Assembly (NCBI GenBank): GCA_963775085.1 | Contig: CAVZHO010000010.1 | Location: forward strand, 186,001 to 250,000 | Length of the DNA: 64,000 bases | Reading direction: 5' to 3' | Origin: JAAFIP01 sp963775085 | GTDB taxonomy: Bacteria; Pseudomonadota; Gammaproteobacteria; Burkholderiales; Burkholderiaceae_C | Shown here: positions 31,961-40,981 of the stretch, piece after piece | Numbering within the stretch: the first letter of the stretch is position 1 | How the letters are laid out: each line of letters begins with the position of its first letter | The notes under the pieces: generated by a model | Told to the model about the DNA's origin: nothing | What the model saw: only the letters and a program-made list of their open reading frames with translations | Database searches by the model: none | Position numbers and translations under genes: made by a program

Positions 31961-34726
31961 TTGGCCACCCCCCAGAAAACCCGCACGCCGGCTGTCAAAC
32001 GCGCTGCACCGATTAAAAAAACTGCGCAGGCCGTCACGAAGAAGAGCGCTGCACCTCCATCCACACCCACGTCGCCTCCCACGTCGCCTCCCGTCAAGGC
32101 GACCCGGCATGCGCTGCACATGACCTTTCCGATTGTCGGACTGGGTGCCTCGGCTGGCGGGCTGGAGGCGCTGGAGTTGTTCCTGAAAAACGTACCCCCT
32201 GCCAGCGGCCTGGCCTACGTGGTGGTGCAGCACCTGGACCCGACCCACAAGGGTATCCTGGTTGAGCTGCTGCAACGCTGCACCCCCATGCCCGTGGTGC
32301 AGGTCAAAGACCGCACGCGGGTACGGCCGAACCAGGTCTATGTCATTCCACCCAACTGCGACCTGTCGCTGCTGCACGGCGTGTTGCACCTGCTGGAGCC
32401 CGCTGCACCGCGTGGCCTGCGCCTGCCGATTGACTACTTCTTCCGCTCGCTGGCCACCGACTGGGGCGACCGCAGCGTAGGCGTGATCCTCTCGGGCATG
32501 GGCTCCGACGGTGCGCTGGGCTTGCGCTCCATCAAGGAAAATGCCGGTGCCGTGTTTGTGCAGACTCCCAGTTCGGCCAAATTTGACGGCATGCCGCGCA
32601 GCGCCATTGATGCCGGGCTGGCCGATGTCATCGCGCCGCCGCAGGAGCTGCCCGGCAAAATCATCGGCTACGTCAGCCAGCCCGCGCTGGTGGTCGGACC
32701 AGAGCATGATGCCGCCATAAAAGACCCAAGCGCGCTGGAAAAAATTGTTATCTTGCTGCGCGCGCACACCCGGCATGACTTCTCGCACTACAAAAAAAGC
32801 TCCATCTATCGCCGCATCGAGCGGCGCATGGGCCTGCACCAACTGGCTAAAATCGCCGACTACGTACGTTACCTGCAGAACAACCCGCAAGAACCGGACT
32901 TGCTGTTCAAAGAGCTGCTGATTGGCGTGACCAGCTTCTTTCGCGATCCGGCGGTGTGGGAACAACTCAGGGACGAGGTCTTTCCAGCGCTACTGGCACA
33001 CCCTCCGCACGGGGGGGTGCTGCGTGCCTGGGTGGCAGGCTGCTCCACGGGCGAAGAGGCCTATTCGCTGGCCATGTGTTTTCGAGAGGCGCAGGATGCC
33101 ATGAAGGTGGCCGCACGGCCTGCTCCCAAGTGCACGCTGACCATCTTTGCCACCGATCTGGACAAGGATGCCATTGACCGTGCGCGCACGGGTATCTACC
33201 CCAGCAACATCGCTGCAGATGTGAGCGACGAGCGTCTGCACCGCTTCTTCACCGAGGACGAGCTAGGTTACCGCGTCAACAAGGAAATCCGCGAGATGGT
33301 GATCTTTGCACCGCAAGACCTGATCATCGACCCCCCGTTCACCAAACTGGACATCATCAGTTGCCGTAACGTACTGATCTATCTGGATGTCGATTTGCAA
33401 AAAAAACTCATGGCGCTGTTTCACTACGCGCTGAATCCGGGTGGGGTGCTGCTGCTGGGTAGCGCCGAAACTGTGGGCACAGCCATCGACCTGTTTGAGT
33501 CTTTCGCCGGAAAATTGCGGCTCTACCACCGGCTCGATGCTATGCGTGCCAGAGAGGCCACAGACTTCCACGCCACCTTGACCCGCAGTCTGCCAGATAC
33601 TACGCTGTCGGCCCAAGCTACGCTGAGCGCCAAGGCAGACCCCATGACACCGGTCACCAATCTCCAGGCAGAAGCAGACCGTTTTTTGCTGCGTTACTAC
33701 GCACCCGCTGCCGTACTGATTACCGCGCAGGGCGACATCCTCTATGTCAGTGGAAAAACCGGAAAATACCTGGAGCCCGCTGTGGGCCGGGCCAACTTCA
33801 ACGTGTTTGCCATGGCCCGCGATGGGCTGCGCCATGGGTTGACCGACGCCGTGCGCAAGGCATTGCGCCAAAAAACCGTTATCACGTTGCATGGAGTGCA
33901 GGTGGGCACCGTTGGTGGCACGCAAAGCGTGGATGTCTCGGTGCACCCCCTGAATGCTCTGAAGGCGCTGGCCAGACTGCTTATGGTAGTTTTTATCGAC
34001 TCCGCTGCGCCAGTGGCGCACTCCTTAGCGGCAACTGGCGGGCGAGCCACCGCCAGCAGTGCGCGCATTGCCTCGCTGGAGCAGCAATTGCGCGATGCCC
34101 ATGCCGCGCTGGAGGATGCCCAGCAGCAGATGCAGACTTCGCAGGAAGAGCTCAAGTCTACCAACGAGGAAATGCAATCGACCAACGAGGAGCTGCAATC
34201 CACCAACGAAGAACTCACCACCTCCAAGGAAGAGATGCAGTCCATGAACGAGGAATTGCAGACCGTCAACAATGAGCTGCAAACCAAGGTGGATGAACTC
34301 TCGCGCGTGAGCGACGACATGAGCAACCTGCTCAACAGCACCGAGATCGCCACGTTGTTCCTGGACGAAGCTCTTAACGTGCGGCGCTTTACAGCGCATA
34401 CCACCAAGATCATCAAGCTGATCCCGGGCGACGTGGGCCGGCCGATTACCGACATCGTCACCGACATGGACTATCCGGCCCTGGCCGACGACGCACGCGA
34501 GGTGCTGCGCAGCCTGGTCTTCGTCGAAAAGCAGATCTCGGCCTCGGACGGGCGCTGGTTTCTGGTGCGCATCATGCCCTACCGCACCCAGAAAAACCAC
34601 ATCCAGGGCGTTGTCATTACCTTCAATGACATCAGCATCGCCAAGCGGCTGGAGGCGCAATTGCGGTTGAACTCTACCCGACTGGAGCAACGCCTGACCG
34701 ATCAGGCAACCAGAACCCCGCCATGA
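31961..34726 (+). CDS. CheB-CheR-PAS fusion signalling protein
   Basis: A 921-residue cytoplasmic protein that combines a chemoreceptor methylesterase and methyltransferase. CheB domain at about 45-230: VGLGASAGGLEAL (catalytic Ser), VVQHLDPTHKG (His) and LSGMGSDGALG (Asp). CheR domain at about 255-530: SIYRRIERRMGL, TSFFRDPAVWE and the SAM site VAGCSTGEEAYSLA. Then a PAS-like segment, a long coiled coil with repeated STNEEMQ/STNEELQ units (about 700-790), and a PAS domain with EIATLFLDEALNVRRF. The TTG start is preceded by TGGAG at good distance. No chemotaxis genes are near. A kinase gene follows with a four-base overlap and probably works with it. Confidence 0.92.
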   Translation: MATPQKTRTPAVKRAAPIKKTAQAVTKKSAAPPSTPTSPPTSPPVKATRHALHMTFPIVGLGASAGGLEALELFLKNVPPASGLAYVVVQHLDPTHKGILVELLQRCTPMPVVQVKDRTRVRPNQVYVIPPNCDLSLLHGVLHLLEPAAPRGLRLPIDYFFRSLATDWGDRSVGVILSGMGSDGALGLRSIKENAGAVFVQTPSSAKFDGMPRSAIDAGLADVIAPPQELPGKIIGYVSQPALVVGPEHDAAIKDPSALEKIVILLRAHTRHDFSHYKKSSIYRRIERRMGLHQLAKIADYVRYLQNNPQEPDLLFKELLIGVTSFFRDPAVWEQLRDEVFPALLAHPPHGGVLRAWVAGCSTGEEAYSLAMCFREAQDAMKVAARPAPKCTLTIFATDLDKDAIDRARTGIYPSNIAADVSDERLHRFFTEDELGYRVNKEIREMVIFAPQDLIIDPPFTKLDIISCRNVLIYLDVDLQKKLMALFHYALNPGGVLLLGSAETVGTAIDLFESFAGKLRLYHRLDAMRAREATDFHATLTRSLPDTTLSAQATLSAKADPMTPVTNLQAEADRFLLRYYAPAAVLITAQGDILYVSGKTGKYLEPAVGRANFNVFAMARDGLRHGLTDAVRKALRQKTVITLHGVQVGTVGGTQSVDVSVHPLNALKALARLLMVVFIDSAAPVAHSLAATGGRATASSARIASLEQQLRDAHAALEDAQQQMQTSQEELKSTNEEMQSTNEELQSTNEELTTSKEEMQSMNEELQTVNNELQTKVDELSRVSDDMSNLLNSTEIATLFLDEALNVRRFTAHTTKIIKLIPGDVGRPITDIVTDMDYPALADDAREVLRSLVFVEKQISASDGRWFLVRIMPYRTQKNHIQGVVITFNDISIAKRLEAQLRLNSTRLEQRLTDQATRTPP

Positions 34727-36378
34727 AAAAACCCAGCGTAAAAAAACCCGTCACCCCTGCTGCCAACGCTGGCGCAGCGGATGTCCTCAGCTGGGCGCAG
34801 CAGCAACTGAAAACCCATGAGATTCCCATCGAGGAGCCTTTATCAGAGGCAGATGTGCGGCGGCTGCTGCATCGGCTCCAGGTACACCAGATTGAACTGG
34901 AGATGCAAAACGAAGAGCTGCGCGAGTCCCGGGCGCGGACCGAGACACTGCTGGCCCGCTTCGCCGATCTGTTTGATTTTTCGCCCGCAGGACTCTTTAC
35001 GATGGGAAAAAATGGCCTCCTCAATGAGGTCAATCTGACGGGCGCGAGTCTCTTGCGCGCGGATCGCGCCCACCTCATCGGCAAGCGTTTTTCGAGCTTT
35101 GTGGCCCCGGCTGACCGGGCCGTCTTTGGTGCACTGCTGACCCAGATATTTGCCAGCCGCAGCTCGCAGGCCTGCGAGCTGACTTTGGTACAAACGGGCC
35201 AGTTACCCATTCACGTCACCCTGGAAGCCACCCTGTCCCCCGATGCCACGCAGTGCCGACTGGTGCTGCTGGACGTTAGCGCGCGCAAGCAGGCGCAAAT
35301 AGCGTTGGCCGAAAGCGAGGCGCGTACCAGCGCCATCATCGAATCGGCCATGGATGCCATCATCACGGTCGATGAAAGCATCAACATCGTGGTCTTTAAC
35401 AAAGCGGCAGTCAGCATGTTTGGCTGCCCCGCCCAAGAGGCCATTGGCGGGCCATTGGAGCGGTTTATTCCCCAGCGTTTTCGCTCGCACCATCACGCGC
35501 TGATCCACACGTTTGGCGAAAGCGGCATCACCAGCCGCAGCATGGGCCAACCCGGCCATGTGGATGCCCTGCGCGCCAATGGCGAGGAATTCCCGGTGGA
35601 GGCCGCCATTTCACATGCCAAGGTATTTGGCCGACAGTTCTACACCGTCATTTTGCGTGATGTCACGCAAAGCAAGCTGGCCCTGGAAAACCTGGAGCGC
35701 TCGCAACGCGATCTGCGCGCCCTGTCCAGGGCTGCCAACACTGCCCTGGAGGCCGAACGCACCCGCATTGCGCGTGAGATGCACGATGAATTTGGCCAGG
35801 CACTCACGGCCATGAAAATGGATCTGGAGTCTTTGCGCAGCCGCTTGCCACCCAACCAGCCACAACAGCATGCGCTGGCCCTGGGAATGCGTGACTTACT
35901 TGACGGCCTGGTAGCGGCTTCACGCCGCATCGCGTCCGATCTGCGGCCGCTGGTACTGGACGATCTGGGCCTGGCCGCAGCGCTGGAGTGGTTGACACAA
36001 AACTTCTCGCAGCGCACCGGCCTCATCGTCAAGTTGGCGGTGGACGATGCGCTGGCACAGGTGCCTGAGCCCCTGGCATCGGCACTGTTTCGCATTACCC
36101 AGGAGTCGCTCACCAATATCAACCAGCATGCGCAGGCCCGTATGGTGGTGGTGCGCCTGGAGCAAGACGATGCTTGGTTGCAACTGACGGTACGGGATAA
36201 CGGGCGCGGTATTGACGTGGCCGATCTGCACAAGCCCGGCTCCTATGGACTGCTGGGCATCCGCGAGCGTGTGACGCTGCTGGGCGGTGAAATGGTTGTA
36301 AACCGCAACCCGACGAAAGGCACCCAGTTGCGGATACGCATCCCGCTGACTGCCCCACCAAGTGACAGTACGCACTGA
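34723..36378 (+). CDS. PAS-domain sensor histidine kinase, NarL/HisKA_3 type
   Basis: Soluble kinase of 551 residues. A charged N-terminal coiled coil (RLQVHQIELEMQNEELRESR) leads to a first PAS domain (about 80-185) and a second (about 200-310, with SAIIESAMDAIITVDESI). The HisKA_3 dimerisation and phosphoacceptor motif ERTRIAREMHDEFGQAL follows, then the HATPase with DNGRGIDV and GSYGLLGIRERVTLLGG. It has no membrane segments. The ATG overlaps the stop of the CheB-CheR gene. In many relatives this kinase is fused to that protein. No cognate response regulator gene is adjacent. Confidence 0.93.
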   Translation: MKKPSVKKPVTPAANAGAADVLSWAQQQLKTHEIPIEEPLSEADVRRLLHRLQVHQIELEMQNEELRESRARTETLLARFADLFDFSPAGLFTMGKNGLLNEVNLTGASLLRADRAHLIGKRFSSFVAPADRAVFGALLTQIFASRSSQACELTLVQTGQLPIHVTLEATLSPDATQCRLVLLDVSARKQAQIALAESEARTSAIIESAMDAIITVDESINIVVFNKAAVSMFGCPAQEAIGGPLERFIPQRFRSHHHALIHTFGESGITSRSMGQPGHVDALRANGEEFPVEAAISHAKVFGRQFYTVILRDVTQSKLALENLERSQRDLRALSRAANTALEAERTRIAREMHDEFGQALTAMKMDLESLRSRLPPNQPQQHALALGMRDLLDGLVAASRRIASDLRPLVLDDLGLAAALEWLTQNFSQRTGLIVKLAVDDALAQVPEPLASALFRITQESLTNINQHAQARMVVVRLEQDDAWLQLTVRDNGRGIDVADLHKPGSYGLLGIRERVTLLGGEMVVNRNPTKGTQLRIRIPLTAPPSDSTH

Positions 36379-36432
36379 TGTGCGCCAGGATGTGCACCGG
36401 AAGCCGGCACCCCTAAGCCTGGGCGTTTGACT

Positions 36433-36630
36433 TCAGGGTGCCAATGTCGGTTGCGGTAGGTCTTGCAGGGCCTTGTCAATCGCTGCCATGGCGCGGTCAA
36501 AGTCAGCCGCCTCATCGGCCAACAACAAGGCCAGCCGCGCCAGCAGCAGACTTTCTCGGCGACGCCCCACCGCGTTGATGGCCTGCGCGCAGGTGGTGTA
36601 GAACGCGTCGCGCTGGGCATCGGTCAGCAT
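36433..36630 (-). CDS. DUF2783 family small protein
   Basis: A 65-residue helical protein with LTDAQRDAFYTTCAQAI and RESLLLARLALLLADE, the features of the DUF2783 family. Members are usually encoded next to FAD-dependent monooxygenases and MBL-fold hydrolases, as here. No function is established; a partner or stabilising role for the monooxygenase is a guess. The gap to the monooxygenase gene is filled by a dispersed repeat. Confidence 0.8.
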   Translation of the reverse strand: MLTDAQRDAFYTTCAQAINAVGRRRESLLLARLALLLADEAADFDRAMAAIDKALQDLPQPTLAP

Positions 36631-36647
36631 CGTGTGGCCTTTTTATT

Positions 36648-36710
36648 TACTATATTTATCATAGCTGCTTACGCCCTGGCGACAGGGACTATGCGGTGAA
36701 TTGATGCAAT
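36648..36710 (+). repeat. Dispersed repeat copy forming the end of the FAD monooxygenase gene
   Basis: ACTATATTTATCATAGCTGC, TTACGCCC, GACAGGGACTATGCGG and ATTGATGC follow the consensus. The minus-strand monooxygenase gene runs into it from the other side: its last 13 or so codons and its TAA stop (36669-36671) lie inside the repeat. Confidence 0.9.
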
Positions 36711-38279
36711 ATATCCGTCGGGGCGCAGCAAATACGCACGCTGCCAGCCCCAGGTGGCGGCTAGAGCGGTGTGGGCTGATGCAGGGCCTGGAAAATGCAG
36801 CAGTTGTGGCTTGGGTAGCGCCTGGCTAGGGGTCAAGAACGGTATCGTGGCTTGGCTAGCCAGTTGCGCCACACTGGTGCGGTCTGCGTCGCCTAGTACC
36901 AACAGACAAAAGTTGCTGGCGAGGCGGTCTAGCAGGTGACCCGGCGCGCCATCGGGCCACACAACAGGCACATCCACCGGAGCCTGGCCAGGCTGCAGGC
37001 CGTCCTCCAACCTGTCACCTCCTGTAGAGGCAACTTCATACGCTACCGCAGAAGTCTGGCGCGGGTTAAGCAGCGAGGCCATGGCCCGGTGCGCGCCAGA
37101 CAGCGACAGCGCCGCCTCGCGCATCAGTGCAAAACCGCGCGAACCGGGGGCCATGAACTCGGTACTCTTCCCTGCGTTATAGGCATTGACATGGTAAGCG
37201 GCGACGCGTTCGGCGGAGTAGGTTTCCAGCAGATTGGCATGTGCTTGCTCCTTGACCACCATGGCCAGCTTCCAGACCAGATTGTCTGCATCCTCAAAGC
37301 CCGAGTTGAGTCCGCGCACGCCAAAAATCGGCATGGCGTGCGCGGCGTTGCCTGCAAACAGCACGCGGCCATGCACGTAGTTGTCCAGCGTCATGGTGCC
37401 GGCGCGGTAGGCGCTGGACCACAGGTACTTCCACGGCAGATGCCCCTCACCGATGGCAGCCAGGTGCCGCTCAACCACGGGGCGCACGTTCTCTTCCTGG
37501 ATCGCCAGGTCCAGGTCGGCATCGTCGGGGATCTGGTAGTCAATGCGCCAGATATTGTCGGGCTGCTTGTGCATCAGCATGGTGGAGCCGGGGTTGCAAG
37601 CGCAATCAAACCAGGCGCGCCGCTCGGTGGGGAAGGGCGAATGCAGCTCGATATCGACAATCACAAACTTGCCGGTAAAGGCCTGGCCTTCGAGTTTGAG
37701 GCCCAAGGACTTACGGATAAAACTCTGGCCTCCGTCGGCGGCCACCAGCCAGTCGGCATCTATTTGGTACTCACCCAGGTCGTTGCTCACGTTCAGCGTG
37801 ACCCCATCGGCGCGGGCTTGCAACTGCGTCACGCTGCTGGCCCAGCGGATGTCGATCAGCTTTGGAAACCTGCGCGCCTCGTCCAGCAAAAACTGCTCGA
37901 TGTGGTACTGCGCCATATTGAGCATCGGCGGCAGCTTGTCGGTGGCCGCGTGCGGCATGCTAAAGCGCAGCACCTCCTGGTCTTTGTAGTAGCTGCGCCC
38001 GGTGGTCCACGGCAAGCCCTTGGCCATGAAGGCCTCCAACACGCCCAGGCGCTGCAATATTTGCAAACTGCGGCGCGAGACGCAAATGGCGCGGCTGCCT
38101 TCGCACACCGAGTTGTCGGCTTCAATCACGATGCTGGGCACGCCCTGCTTGGCCAGGCCTAGTGCGGTAGCCAAACCAATCGGGCCACCACCTGCGATGG
38201 CTATGGTGTGGTGGCTGTGCTTTTCACGCGGCAGGCTGGGTGCGAAGCGCTCGTAGGTGAAGTTGCCAATTTTTCGCAT
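36669..38279 (-). CDS. FAD-dependent aromatic-ring hydroxylase-type oxidoreductase
   Basis: Flavoprotein monooxygenase of 536 residues, similar in plan to MhpA/PheA-type hydroxylases. The FAD-binding motif is TIAIAGGGPIGLATALGLA near residue 26, then CEGSRAICVSRRSLQIL, the second FAD motif WLVAADGGQSFIRKSLGL and GRVLFAGNAAHAMPIFGVRG. A thioredoxin-like C-terminal domain ends in AYLLRPDGYIASIHRIVPV. The chosen start is the ATG at 38279; an in-frame ATG at 38324 would add 15 unconserved residues. Its last residues and stop lie in a dispersed repeat. It belongs to the catabolic set with the MBL protein, aldolase and SDR; the substrate is unknown but probably aromatic. Confidence 0.87.
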   Translation of the reverse strand: MRKIGNFTYERFAPSLPREKHSHHTIAIAGGGPIGLATALGLAKQGVPSIVIEADNSVCEGSRAICVSRRSLQILQRLGVLEAFMAKGLPWTTGRSYYKDQEVLRFSMPHAATDKLPPMLNMAQYHIEQFLLDEARRFPKLIDIRWASSVTQLQARADGVTLNVSNDLGEYQIDADWLVAADGGQSFIRKSLGLKLEGQAFTGKFVIVDIELHSPFPTERRAWFDCACNPGSTMLMHKQPDNIWRIDYQIPDDADLDLAIQEENVRPVVERHLAAIGEGHLPWKYLWSSAYRAGTMTLDNYVHGRVLFAGNAAHAMPIFGVRGLNSGFEDADNLVWKLAMVVKEQAHANLLETYSAERVAAYHVNAYNAGKSTEFMAPGSRGFALMREAALSLSGAHRAMASLLNPRQTSAVAYEVASTGGDRLEDGLQPGQAPVDVPVVWPDGAPGHLLDRLASNFCLLVLGDADRTSVAQLASQATIPFLTPSQALPKPQLLHFPGPASAHTALAATWGWQRAYLLRPDGYIASIHRIVPVARA

Positions 38280-38305
38280 GGGGTTTGGACTACTGGAAGA
38301 CTGAG

Positions 38306-38440
38306 GTAACGCAAAAAACGCCAAAAGGACGCAAAAAACACGAAAAATAAAACCAGGACGTTGTCAATAAAAATTGACCAACGTGGACTGCTCAGTTTTG
38401 CGTTTTCTGTATTCCTTTTTTTGCGTTTTTCGCGATAAAT
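38306..38440. promoter_or_regulatory. Stem-loop and AT-rich arms between MBL and monooxygenase genes
   Basis: ACGTTGTCAAT (38358-38368) and ATTGACCAACGT (38373-38384) form a stem with one bulge around AAAA. On either side lie AT-rich tracts built from GCAAAAAACG-type units (38306-38350) and, in opposite orientation, TTTGCGTTTT-type units (38395-38435), making a larger imperfect inverted repeat. It may be a terminator for the MBL gene, an operator, or a small inserted element. Confidence 0.55.
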
Positions 38441-38460
38441 CCCCCCGAGTTTTACGACAG

Positions 38461-39453
38461 TTATGCCTGCAAAGCCGCCCACATTTCCTGGTCGCGCGCT
38501 GCCGTCCAGATGCGCGGGTTCTTGATGCCCTTGGCTTCGTCATACGCGCGGCTCACATCAAACGGCAGGCAATGTTCATAGATAAACACATGCCCAAAGA
38601 TGGGGTCCATGCTTTGGCGGGTGAGTGCCATAGAGGCTTTTAAATCCAGCCCTTTGGATGCCGCTTCCTTACCGCAAGCGAACAGCATTTCCACAAAACG
38701 CTGCGTGTAGTCCAGCGCTTTCACCACATTCGCCGCGCCCTTCATGGCTTCGCCGCGTCCCGGTACGATGGCTTCGGCTTTTAAAGCGCGTAAGGCTTCC
38801 AGCGTGGCGGGCCACTCGGCGAGCTGCGCGTCGCCGGTGTACACACCCGCTTCGTATTCCACCAGGTCACCGCTGAAGAGCACTTTTTCTTCTTCCACCC
38901 AGGCAATGGTGTCACCGCGCGTGTGACCCGCGCCGGGGTGCCAGATCTGCACCTTGACGCCCCCCAGATCCACCGTGAGCGAGCCTTGGCGACCGGGCTT
39001 GCCATCGCCCACAATCATCGTCGGCCAGGTCAGGCCGGGCACCTCCTCTGCCCCGCGAAACAGCCGCGGAAAGCGCTCCATCTCGCTTTGCATATCCTGC
39101 GCGCCGCGTTCGACGATGAGCTCGTAGGTGCCTTGGCTGGCGATTACTTCTGTAGCGCCTTCGGCACAGTAGGCGCTGGCTCCCAGTACGCGCACGGCGT
39201 GGTAGTGGGTGAGCAGCACATACTTGATGGGCTTGCTGCTCACCTTGCGGATCTGGGCGATCAGGTCACGCGCCATGCTGGGGGTGGCCGTAGCATCGCT
39301 GACCATGATGAACTTGTCGCCAATGATGACCCCCGAATTGGGGTCGCCCTCGGCAGTGTAGGCCCAGCAGTGTTTGGACAACTGCTCGAAGGTGATTTTT
39401 TTGTCGGCCAGATCGGCTTGGGATGCGAAGGCTTTGGTGGGGATGGTGGACAT
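38461..39453 (-). CDS. MBL-fold metallohydrolase with an altered metal motif
   Basis: A metallo-beta-lactamase-fold protein of 330 residues. The first metal motif is LTHYHAVRVLGASAY: the usual HxHxDH is HYHAVR, so the Asp and last His are missing. The later ligands are present in WHPGAGHTRGDTIAW (His) and LFSGDLVEYEAG (Asp). Such HYHAVR proteins recur next to FAD monooxygenases and DUF2783 genes in Burkholderiales, so the change looks like a stable subfamily rather than decay. It is probably a hydrolase in the same catabolic route. There is no signal peptide. Confidence 0.85.
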   Translation of the reverse strand: MSTIPTKAFASQADLADKKITFEQLSKHCWAYTAEGDPNSGVIIGDKFIMVSDATATPSMARDLIAQIRKVSSKPIKYVLLTHYHAVRVLGASAYCAEGATEVIASQGTYELIVERGAQDMQSEMERFPRLFRGAEEVPGLTWPTMIVGDGKPGRQGSLTVDLGGVKVQIWHPGAGHTRGDTIAWVEEEKVLFSGDLVEYEAGVYTGDAQLAEWPATLEALRALKAEAIVPGRGEAMKGAANVVKALDYTQRFVEMLFACGKEAASKGLDLKASMALTRQSMDPIFGHVFIYEHCLPFDVSRAYDEAKGIKNPRIWTAARDQEMWAALQA

Positions 39454-39534
39454 GGTGGAGGCTTTCAGGCAAGTGAAGCATCGAGTTTAGCAACTTGGGA
39501 CAGGTGTTGAAACGCCCTCACAACAAACCAGATA

Positions 39535-40032
39535 TCAAGACGGCAGCGTCAGCAGCCCCTGCTGCACGACATCCACCATCGTGCCCATGGGCCCCATGGC
39601 ATCGACCCGCAGCACCCCTGGCTCGTTGCTGGGGTCTTGCAGCGTGTCAAACTGGCTGAGCACCAGACTGGGCGGGTAAAAGTGCCCGCTGCGCTCGGCC
39701 ACGCGGCGCAACGCCTCTTGCGGCGTGATGTGCAAGAAGACAAAGCGCACGCCGGGCGAGGCTTTGCGAAAGGTCTCGCGGTAGCTGCGCTTGAGGGCCG
39801 AGCAGGCCAGCACGCAGCCCTGGGGGTATTTACGGATCTCGTCGCACAGGGTTTGCAGCCAGCCCGCGCGGTCGGCATCGTCCAGCGGGATACCCTCGCG
39901 CATTTTGTGTACATTGGCGGCGGGGTGAAACTCGTCTCCTTCGATCCATGGCAGGCCGCGCAGGGCCGCCAGTTTGCGCGCCACCGCTGATTTGCCGCAA
40001 CCGGCCACACCCATCACCACTATGACTGTCAT
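39535..40032 (-). CDS. gntK: Gluconokinase, GntK type
   Basis: Phosphorylates gluconate to 6-phosphogluconate with ATP. The 165-residue kinase has the P-loop VVMGVAGCGKSAVARKLA, the substrate motif IEGDEFHPAANVHKMREG and the lid region LACSALKRSYRETFR, all typical of GntK. It sits among genes for an aldolase, SDR and monooxygenase without an obvious metabolic link, and no gluconate permease or dehydratase is nearby. Confidence 0.92.
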   Translation of the reverse strand: MTVIVVMGVAGCGKSAVARKLAALRGLPWIEGDEFHPAANVHKMREGIPLDDADRAGWLQTLCDEIRKYPQGCVLACSALKRSYRETFRKASPGVRFVFLHITPQEALRRVAERSGHFYPPSLVLSQFDTLQDPSNEPGVLRVDAMGPMGTMVDVVQQGLLTLPS

Positions 40033-40126
40033 GGCTTTGAGTGTAGAGGACTGCCCGCCCAGCAGTGTGCGGGATTACGTTAAGTTAGTAACCGTATTGC
40101 GTCATCAACACGTCATTAAAACGCCA

Positions 40127-40945
40127 TCAATACGCCAGCTTACCCGTCTCAGCGCTACGCCCGGCGTGGGCAGAGTCCTTCAGCGCCTTGGTGATCACAG
40201 CGGTAATCACACTGGCAAAGTAAGTAGCGCCCCAGGCTGCATAGCGCGCCTCGTCCGCTGGGGTCAGGGCCAAAATGCCTGCGCACTTACCTGTAGACAC
40301 AATTGCGCGCACGGCTTTTTCCATCGCGGCCTGCACCGCCGGGTCATCGGCGCGGTTCTCGTAGCCCATACTGTGCGCCAGGTCGTTCGGGCCGATAAAG
40401 ACGGCATCGACCCCGTCGACCGCCGCGATTTCGGCAGCGGCGTTGACGGCGTCCATGGTCTCTACCATTACCACCAGGGCCACGTCCCGGTTGGACAGCG
40501 CGTTGTGCGGCGCACCGCCAAAGGCACCATAACCCGAGGCGCGCACCGAATAGGCGCAGCCGCGCTGGCCGCTTACGCCGTTGAACCCAGTGGCACGCGG
40601 GTAGCGCACCTTGTTCACCACGGCGCGCGCATGCGCGGCGCTTTGCACCATGGGGATTTGCAGGCCGCTGGCACCCGCGTCCAGCGTGCGGGCAATGTCG
40701 TGCTCCAGGCAGCGCACCAGGGTGGGCATGCCTGCGGCACGGGCGGCGCGCATCATGTGTTCGGTCGTCTCGATGCTGGCGCTGCCGTGCTCGTTATCGA
40801 TGATGGTGAAGTCGTAGCCGGCGTAGGCCGTCATCTCGATCAGCACGGGTGAGCACAGGCCGTTGAACAAGCCGCGAATGGGCGTGCGGCTTTTCATCAT
40901 GTGGCTAAAGCGTGCGTCGATGGGGTGTTGGATAGCGGAGGTCAT
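40127..40945 (-). CDS. HpcH/HpaI-type aldolase
   Basis: Class II pyruvate aldolase of the HpcH/HpaI family, which splits 2-keto-4-hydroxy acids into pyruvate and an aldehyde or semialdehyde. Seen: FTIIDNEHGSASIE, the catalytic Arg region LVRCLEHD, GASGLQIPMVQSA, the metal Glu in VMVETMDAV and metal Asp region VDAVFIGPNDLAHSMG. The length of 272 residues is normal. It is 36 bases downstream of an SDR gene and probably cotranscribed; together they suggest breakdown of a hydroxylated ring-cleavage product or sugar acid. Confidence 0.9.
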   Translation of the reverse strand: MTSAIQHPIDARFSHMMKSRTPIRGLFNGLCSPVLIEMTAYAGYDFTIIDNEHGSASIETTEHMMRAARAAGMPTLVRCLEHDIARTLDAGASGLQIPMVQSAAHARAVVNKVRYPRATGFNGVSGQRGCAYSVRASGYGAFGGAPHNALSNRDVALVVMVETMDAVNAAAEIAAVDGVDAVFIGPNDLAHSMGYENRADDPAVQAAMEKAVRAIVSTGKCAGILALTPADEARYAAWGATYFASVITAVITKALKDSAHAGRSAETGKLAY

Positions 40946-40981
40946 GGGGGTGGTTTTCCTGTTGGTAAAAAAATGAAAATC

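Noticed and set aside
36936..38162. A 408-codon plus-strand frame opposite the FAD monooxygenase
   Set aside because: It is the complement of a clear flavoprotein gene and has no recognisable motifs or ribosome site.
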